In this document: piece after piece, positions 1 through 5,931 of the stretch
Layout: each line of letters begins with the position of its first letter
Numbering within the stretch: the stretch's first letter is position 1
NCBI GenBank assembly: GCA_002293245.1
Contig: DBCV01000038.1
Coordinates: forward strand, 1-5,931
Length of the DNA stretch: 5,931 nt
Direction of reading: 5' to 3'
DNA from: Candidatus Saccharibacteria bacterium UBA949
Lineage (GTDB): Bacteria; Patescibacteriota; Saccharimonadia; Saccharimonadales; Saccharimonadaceae
Notes under the pieces: generated by a model
The model's input: only the letters and a program-made list of their open reading frames with translations
Told to the model about the DNA's origin: nothing
Database searches by the model: none
Program-made: the position numbers and the translations under genes

Positions 1-833
1 TTGTTCACCATGTAGGGAATTTCGGTGACGATGATTTGGTAACGGCCGTTCTTCATCTCCTCAATTTCAGCGCGGCCGCGCAAAACCACCTTGCCTCGCC
101 CGGTGGCGTAGGCGGCGCGTATGCCGCTGCGCCCCATAATAATGCCGCCGGTGGGGAAATCCGGCCCTTGTATGTGCTCCATCAGGCCGGGCAGGTCTAT
201 CTCGGGGTCGTCGATGAGGGCCACCGCGCCGTCAATCACCTCGCACAGGTTGTGCGGGGGGATGTTGGTGGCCATGCCCACGGCAATGCCCATGCTGCCG
301 TTGCATAAAAGGGTGGGGAAGCTGGTGGGCAGCACGGTGGGCTCTTGCAGGCGTTCGTCGTAGTTGGGGGCAAAATCCACCGTTTCTTTGTCTATATCGG
401 TCATCATGGTCATGGCAATGCGGCTCATGCGTGCCTCGGTATACCGGTAGGCCGCCGGGGGGTCGCCGTCCACGCTGCCAAAGTTGCCCTGCCCGTCCAC
501 CAGCGGGTAGCGCATGGAAAAATCCTGCGCCAAACGCACCATGGCGTCGTACACGCTGGCATCGCCGTGGGGGTGATAGCTGCCCAGCACGCTGCCCACG
601 GTGTCGGCGCTTTTCTTGGGGGGGTGGCTGTAATCGTTGCCTTTTTCGTACATGGTGTACAAAATGCGCCGATGCACCGGCTTTAAGCCGTCGCGCACGT
701 CTGGCAGCGCGCGGCTTACAATCACGCTCATCGAGTAATCGAGGAAGCTGTCCTTCATTTCTTTCTCGATGTCGCGCACGATGAGCGTTGAATTTGGGTG
801 GCCTTCGATGGGTGCTTTCCTGTCCTGTTCCAC
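1..833 (-). CDS. gyrA: DNA gyrase subunit A, N-terminal part (cut by left window edge)
   Basis: Breakage-reunion subunit of DNA gyrase, which with GyrB introduces negative supercoils in an ATP-dependent reaction in the cytoplasm. About 277 residues are visible of the 800 or more usual for the family; the frame is open to base 1, so the C-terminal two thirds are missing. Visible landmarks: the N-terminal segment [21 protein letters not shown], the HRR motif (residues 54-56), the quinolone-pocket helix [10 protein letters not shown] (87-96), the segment [10 protein letters not shown], and the catalytic tyrosine in RYTE (Tyr131, equivalent to E. coli Tyr122). GTG at 833-831 is chosen as start because AGGAAGGG lies 9 bases upstream and the protein then begins at the usual place. 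It follows gyrB by 23 bases, as in many gyrBA operons. The pocket has Ala92-Ser93 where E. coli has Ser83-Ala84. Arginine codons are nearly all CGN. Identity is certain; the clostridial look is my recollection. Confidence 0.96.
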   Translation of the reverse strand, partial: MEQDRKAPIEGHPNSTLIVRDIEKEMKDSFLDYSMSVIVSRALPDVRDGLKPVHRRILYTMYEKGNDYSHPPKKSADTVGSVLGSYHPHGDASVYDAMVRLAQDFSMRYPLVDGQGNFGSVDGDPPAAYRYTEARMSRIAMTMMTDIDKETVDFAPNYDERLQEPTVLPTSFPTLLCNGSMGIAVGMATNIPPHNLCEVIDGAVALIDDPEIDLPGLMEHIQGPDFPTGGIIMGRSGIRAAYATGRGKVVLRGRAEIEEMKNGRYQIIVTEIPYMVN

Positions 834-842
834 TTGGGTAAT

Positions 843-850
843 CCCTTCCT
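843..850 (-). promoter_or_regulatory. Ribosome binding site of gyrA
   Basis: AGGAAGGG on the minus strand ends 9 bases before the GTG at 833. It sits wholly inside the 23-base gap between the gyrB stop (TAG, 859-857) and gyrA. It decides the start of gyrA, because no ATG is available in frame nearby and upstream in-frame codons give no better placed start. Confidence 0.8.
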
Positions 851-856
851 GTATAC

Positions 857-2761
<1,905 letters not shown>

Positions 2762-2771
2762 TTACCCATCC

Positions 2772-2800
2772 ATTTTATCCCATCTGAAGCCCAAATGCAA
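2772..2800 (-). promoter_or_regulatory. Probable sigma-70-type promoter of gyrB, giving a near-leaderless transcript
   Basis: On the minus strand TTGCAT (2800-2795) is followed by exactly 17 bases and then TAAAAT (2777-2772). The -10 box matches TATAAT at 5 of 6 positions; the -35 box is weak at 3 of 6. Only 10 bases separate the -10 box from the ATG, so a start site 6 to 8 bases downstream would leave a 5' leader of about 2 to 4 bases. This agrees with the absence of an AGGAGG-like site before gyrB. The promoter lies just after the terminator of the upstream operon, where a new promoter is needed. Confidence 0.5.
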
Positions 2801-2818
2801 GGGTTCCATCTAGGCGTT

Positions 2819-2845
2819 AAAAAAGCCGCTAAAATGGCGGCTTTT
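2819..2845 (-). terminator. Rho-independent terminator of the ATPase-VWA-unknown operon
   Basis: Minus-strand reading gives the arm AAAAGCCGC (2845-2837), a 7-base loop (2836-2830), the perfectly complementary arm GCGGCTTTT (2829-2821), and two further T residues, making a run of six T. The 9-base-pair stem has five G:C pairs. The stem covers the last codons of the unknown gene, and its TAG stop (2831-2829) spans the loop and the first base of the second arm. It separates the upstream operon from the gyrB promoter. On the plus strand only four T residues follow, so termination in that direction would be weak. Confidence 0.85.
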
Positions 2846-3503
2846 CCGGATGCTCCAAATCCAAGATTTTAAGATCTGTGCGGGCATCAAGGGTAAAGGT
2901 GCTTTTCTCGTTGGCAATTTCTAGCAGACGAGAGCGATATTGTTGCAGAGGAGCGAGTTCCTTTTTCTGCATTTCGGCGTGAATCTGCCTGGCGCGCATA
3001 CCGATTGCGAACGATGAGGTTCGAGGCGCGCTGACAAGATTAAACAAAGGCCGATAAGCAGCTACAATCCGCAAGAGCGTATCTGCAAATACTGCGGCGT
3101 GGTACGGTTTTTGCAACTCTTTCTTATCCGGGTTTTGTTGGGCCAATAGCTCGAAAGCCTTCTTTTCCTTTAGCGCTGCCTCTATTTGGGCGGCGACTAT
3201 CCGAGATTCAGAAGTCAAGTCGAAGTTGTCAAGCAGATGCTGCGCCAGTGCCAAAACATCGTCCGCGGTGATTTTTGATAGATCCAAACTGTCAAACTCG
3301 GGTGGCGGGGATGACGGTGGCTGGGCCCGAGCCGCGGGAATAGCCTCTCCGGCATCCGCACTATTCATATCTTCTGGCGTAAACTGCGCATTCGATCCTG
3401 GCGGCAGCAGCGAATTTGGTCGGAACCTACTTGCTCCCTTCGTTTGCTTGACTGCTGAGCCGAGGTCGCCATGCTTATTCGAGCGGAAATCACCAAAATC
3501 CAT
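2829..3503 (-). CDS. Unrecognised 224-residue protein, third gene of the ATPase-VWA operon
   Basis: I do not recognise this protein and assign no function. Residues 1-70 are low in predicted structure, rich in Gly, Ser, Ala and Pro, with a proline cluster at 54-68 (QPPSSPPP), so this part is probably a flexible tail. Residues 76-155 and 165-200 read as amphipathic helices with many Ala, Leu, Glu and Lys residues, suggesting a small helical domain. There is no signal peptide, membrane segment, cysteine or metal motif. ATG at 3503 is well supported by AGGAGG with an 8-base spacer, and the gene begins 14 bases after the VWA stop, so it is probably translated in coupling with it. Its stop lies inside the operon terminator. 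Position suggests an accessory subunit or substrate adaptor for the ATPase-VWA pair, but that rests on context alone. Confidence 0.85.
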   Translation of the reverse strand: MDFGDFRSNKHGDLGSAVKQTKGASRFRPNSLLPPGSNAQFTPEDMNSADAGEAIPAARAQPPSSPPPEFDSLDLSKITADDVLALAQHLLDNFDLTSESRIVAAQIEAALKEKKAFELLAQQNPDKKELQKPYHAAVFADTLLRIVAAYRPLFNLVSAPRTSSFAIGMRARQIHAEMQKKELAPLQQYRSRLLEIANEKSTFTLDARTDLKILDLEHPEKPPF

Positions 3504-3510
3504 TTAACGG

Positions 3511-3517
3511 ACCTCCT
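3511..3517 (-). promoter_or_regulatory. Ribosome binding site of the unknown gene, adjoining the VWA stop
   Basis: The minus strand reads TAA-AGGAGGT and then 7 bases to ATG (3503). The site begins directly after the VWA stop codon (3520-3518), so ribosomes ending on the VWA gene can reinitiate here. It supports both the ATG choice and a shared transcript. Confidence 0.85.
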
Positions 3518-4636
3518 TTACTGAATCTCGTAATAGGTCTTCGCGCGCTTTTTCAACACATTATTGGTCAGCGCAATGCATGCGACATGCAGGTTGACAT
3601 CTTTGGGAATGATTCTGGTTAGATCGCGGGTTTCCAGACTGTCCTCGCCGTCGGATATCAGCAAGATATCGGCAGCTCCGGGTATAGTCTGCCTGAGTTC
3701 GGCAATATCTTTCACGGCCGCCCGCAGAGCTTTTTTGATAGACGTGCCACCAGCGGCATACCCGTGTTTGACCACTTCTGCGATCATCTCCCGGGCATCG
3801 TCCTCGCTGTTAACGAAGATTCTTTCGCTTGGCGTATCCGTAAAGTAGCGCACGACATACCGCACATCTTCTTCGAGTGCGGTCAGCAACAGGTTAATCA
3901 GGACCCCTCGCGCCCAGACATGCCGCGGAAGATCGCGTAGCAATTCCTCCATCGAGCCGCTCGCGTCAACTACCGTCACGAGTATGCGTTGAGTTTTTTC
4001 TTTTGGGCGGTAGTACTCGACAACCATTAAATCGCCCTGGAGCAACCGTAATTCAGCCAGCTTGTCATCCAGCACCAGATCTTCTGGCGAAACCAAAGGC
4101 AACTCGTCCAGCGACTCAATCGGGCGGTAGTCGAGTCTATCCGTTGGGTACTCGGAAACTGTTAAATTGGCGGCTTCGGCATCTTTACTACTGATCTCAG
4201 AGAAATTGATATCAGTTTGGGTGCTGGCAACATGTAGAATGTCGAGCATATGCGGATAATCTGCATATGTTGCTCTAACTATGGCGGCCAACACTTCTTC
4301 GTTCTTGAGAGCCGTGTATTTTCCGACTCCAGCATGGCCAGTACGTTTGAGCAACTCGCTCGCCAAAAGGTCATTAGAGTTTAGAATGTCGCGGACTAAT
4401 CGTTCGCGCCGAATAAACTCTCCATCGTGCCTGTCGCCAGCCTCGCCAGACGAACCCTCGTCCACTGGTTCAAGACCTTCTTGCTCCAGCTCCTCAAATA
4501 GATCTTCGTACGGGTCTTCTGGGATATCGCCCCCCGTCCCTGCTTTCCTCCGGAACCTCTTGATTAGAGCTCGGGCCACGCCCACGCTGATAACACCGAG
4601 CCCGAGAAGTGTCGAAACAATCAATGCAATGCTCAT
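3518..4636 (-). CDS. Membrane-anchored VWA-domain protein (ViaA-like partner of a MoxR ATPase)
   Basis: 372 residues. Residues 3-24 form one hydrophobic helix followed by a basic cluster (IKRFRRKAG), which predicts a signal anchor with the rest of the protein in the cytoplasm. Residues 38-65 are very acidic. A central helical region (about 75-200) leads to a C-terminal von Willebrand A domain (about 216-368). The metal-ion-dependent adhesion site looks complete: DASGS (Asp224, Ser226, Ser228), Thr298 in GGTS, and Asp329 in SDGED. VWA proteins encoded beside MoxR/RavA ATPases commonly act as their partners, ViaA with RavA being the best known; the C-terminal VWA placement is ViaA-like, but ViaA as I know it lacks this N-terminal anchor. 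ATG at 4636 follows the ATPase stop by 11 bases with a strong AGGAGG. No second membrane helix follows the VWA domain, unlike BatA/BatB proteins. The domain call is firm; the function is inferred. Confidence 0.92.
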   Translation of the reverse strand: MSIALIVSTLLGLGVISVGVARALIKRFRRKAGTGGDIPEDPYEDLFEELEQEGLEPVDEGSSGEAGDRHDGEFIRRERLVRDILNSNDLLASELLKRTGHAGVGKYTALKNEEVLAAIVRATYADYPHMLDILHVASTQTDINFSEISSKDAEAANLTVSEYPTDRLDYRPIESLDELPLVSPEDLVLDDKLAELRLLQGDLMVVEYYRPKEKTQRILVTVVDASGSMEELLRDLPRHVWARGVLINLLLTALEEDVRYVVRYFTDTPSERIFVNSEDDAREMIAEVVKHGYAAGGTSIKKALRAAVKDIAELRQTIPGAADILLISDGEDSLETRDLTRIIPKDVNLHVACIALTNNVLKKRAKTYYEIQ

Positions 4637-4642
4637 TTCGCA

Positions 4643-4648
4643 CCTCCT
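4643..4648 (-). promoter_or_regulatory. Ribosome binding site of the VWA gene, overlapping the ATPase stop
   Basis: The minus strand reads TAAGGAGGTGCGAA then ATG (4636). The final A of the ATPase TAA (4650-4648) is the first base of AGGAGG. A stop sharing a base with the next ribosome site suggests translational coupling of motor and VWA partner, as expected for proteins needed in fixed ratio. Confidence 0.85.
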
Positions 4649-5931
4649 TAGGAATCATGCAAGAACGATTTGTAGTGGGCGTCTGCCAAGTTAATTGCGG
4701 TCAAAATATCGCTGATCAGCTGCCCTTTTTTCTCGTCACCAGTTGCCGTGGACGGCTCTATCGACATCGATTTGACGTGCAACTCACGCAGTTTCCTGAG
4801 GGCTTCAAGGACGTCTTTGGGGTCATTCAGAGTCTCAAAGTCGGTTGGGATTTGGGATTGGTAGTTTTCGATTATTTCTAAGATAGCAACGTCTGGAATA
4901 ATCTGTTGCTCTATCTCCATCACCTTCATCGCCTCCTCGACCTTTGGCCGAGCAATCTCCAGAAACAGATCGGCATATTTGGGGTTGCCGTCCACGCAAA
5001 GCGCAGTGGCGCAGGTCAAAAAGTCGTCGGGAATCACGTCAAAGCGGCCGTGGAGTAACGCCGCGGCCTCGGGAACCTTCAGCAGCTTCTTGTAAAAGCG
5101 GTCAGACGGTGGCGTCTTTGTCTCACCGGCTACAGCTCTGCGGAACTCCGACATTATCTCATCATACAACATGAACAACGAGTCGGGCGCGTTCTTGTAC
5201 TGGTTCTGCCTGATAACGATGTCAGACAGGTATAACAAGTCCTTAAGCGGTATTTTAGCCTGAGTCGTGGGCGACGGGTCGTCGTTTTTATACATGGCAA
5301 TGCGTGATTCGGAAGACTCCAGCCAACTCGAAATTGACTTAAACATAAACCGGTCGATCACGGCGTTTAGGTCCGGAATCATCTTGACGGCTTGTGCCAA
5401 GTCCAAGTTGGTAGCGGCAAAAGCCGTGTGCAACGGTAGTTGCACCTGTTGATTCCCGCCGTTAATAAACATACGTTCGTTTAGGGCAGTGTTTAGTGAT
5501 CTGAGCAGCGCCGTGTTCGCATCAAGGAATTCGTCAAACAGCGCAAACTGCGCCTCCTGAAGCGAGCCCTCCGCCTTGCATACCAGTATCGACTTCTCGC
5601 GGTAAAGATTCAGGTCGATTGCCCCAAATACGGCATCAGTTTTGGTAGATTTGTTCAGGGCCAGAGAAAAAACTTCGGCCCCAGTTATAGCACCGAATAA
5701 TGCCCTTCCGAGGGCAGATTTGCTGCTCCCGTAGATTCCCGTCATCAAAACATGCTCTCCAGTTAGGAGTGCGTAGATCATCTGGTTGATGATCTGGCCT
5801 CGTTCACGGAACAGGGCTTTAAGCTCATCCGAAATCGCAGAAATCTGCGAAACGGCGCTTACGACCCGAGGGTCTTGTTTAATCAAGTCGTTAGTGATTT
5901 CGGGCGCTTGGGCGCTTCCGATAGTTGGGAC
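4648..5931 (-). CDS. MoxR/RavA-type AAA+ ATPase (5' end cut by right window edge)
   Basis: 427 residues are visible, counted from the first codon at the window edge. MoxR-family ATPases form hexameric rings that remodel proteins with a VWA partner. Motifs in order: Walker A GIYGSSKS (65-72), the same GxxGxxKS spacing as RavA; Walker B LFDE (Asp133, Glu134); a RavA/MoxR-like LLRSLNTALNERMF segment; sensor 1 AATN (Asn175); a likely arginine finger in DRF (Arg194); sensor 2 SDRFYKKLL (Arg278), followed by a helical lid (AAALLHGRFDVIPDDF) like that of RavA. The frame stays open to base 5931, and the only start candidate in the window, TTG at 5886, has no ribosome site, unlike its neighbours, so the true start is probably outside. 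The TTG would place Walker A near residue 50, normal for RavA, so few residues may be missing. No membrane segment is seen. It is the first visible gene of a three-gene operon. Confidence 0.93.
   Translation of the reverse strand, partial: VPTIGSAQAPEITNDLIKQDPRVVSAVSQISAISDELKALFRERGQIINQMIYALLTGEHVLMTGIYGSSKSALGRALFGAITGAEVFSLALNKSTKTDAVFGAIDLNLYREKSILVCKAEGSLQEAQFALFDEFLDANTALLRSLNTALNERMFINGGNQQVQLPLHTAFAATNLDLAQAVKMIPDLNAVIDRFMFKSISSWLESSESRIAMYKNDDPSPTTQAKIPLKDLLYLSDIVIRQNQYKNAPDSLFMLYDEIMSEFRRAVAGETKTPPSDRFYKKLLKVPEAAALLHGRFDVIPDDFLTCATALCVDGNPKYADLFLEIARPKVEEAMKVMEIEQQIIPDVAILEIIENYQSQIPTDFETLNDPKDVLEALRKLRELHVKSMSIEPSTATGDEKKGQLISDILTAINLADAHYKSFLHDS

Noticed and set aside
5738..5761. 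Degenerate, inactive Walker A in the ATPase because the glycine before Lys is replaced by Ser (GIYGSSKS).
   Set aside because: RavA/MoxR proteins normally have GPPGxAKS, with a small residue other than Gly there; Lys and Ser are kept and Walker B, sensor 1 and sensor 2 look intact.
5884..5886. TTG as the true start of the AAA+ ATPase.
   Set aside because: The frame stays open for 15 more codons to the edge, no ribosome site precedes the TTG, and the other genes of the operon have strong sites. It remains possible because it gives a RavA-like distance to Walker A.
2829..5931. A VWA-MoxR-associated ternary conflict system of the VMAP type.
   Set aside because: The ATPase and VWA components fit in general, but the third protein is small and shows no protease, caspase-like or other effector motif, so the label is not supported.

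Overview
The window holds five protein genes, all on the minus strand, so transcription runs from the right end to the left. In that order they are: a RavA/MoxR-type AAA+ ATPase cut by the right edge, a membrane-anchored VWA-domain protein, a small protein I do not recognise, gyrB, and the first third of gyrA cut by the left edge. The genes are tightly packed. There are no RNA genes, CRISPR arrays, insertion sequences or gene-free stretches above 300 bases.

Region 2819-5931 is one transcription unit. The ATPase, VWA and unknown genes are 11 and 14 bases apart, and each downstream gene has an AGGAGG ribosome site whose first base is, or directly follows, the last A of the preceding TAA stop. 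A Rho-independent terminator overlaps the last codons of the third gene. The layout points to a chaperone-like pair: a MoxR-family motor plus a VWA partner held at the membrane by one N-terminal helix, with an uncharacterised third component. This is the part most likely to be an undescribed system.

Region 1-2800 is the gyrBA operon. A promoter-like sequence (TTGCAT, 17 bases, TAAAAT) lies so close to the gyrB ATG that the transcript would be almost leaderless, which fits the lack of a good ribosome site there. gyrA follows gyrB after 23 bases, starts at GTG, and has its own AGGAAGGG site.

The main oddity is gyrB. The gene is intact and in frame, but it reads as a mosaic. From memory, residues 1 to about 260 resemble GyrB of Candidatus Saccharibacteria and other Patescibacteria, while the rest of GyrB and all visible GyrA resemble Clostridia, perhaps Oscillospirales. 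Codon choice changes at the same place: TTG encodes 10 of 16 leucines before residue 261 and 1 of 22 from there to residue 491. AGA/AGG arginine codons are common only in the middle block (7 of 17). A second change falls near the highly conserved TOPRIM DxDxDG motif. This could be homologous recombination or a metagenomic assembly chimera, and sequence alone cannot decide. Assignment of the whole window to one organism is therefore unsafe: the right part may come from a patescibacterium and the left part from a clostridium.
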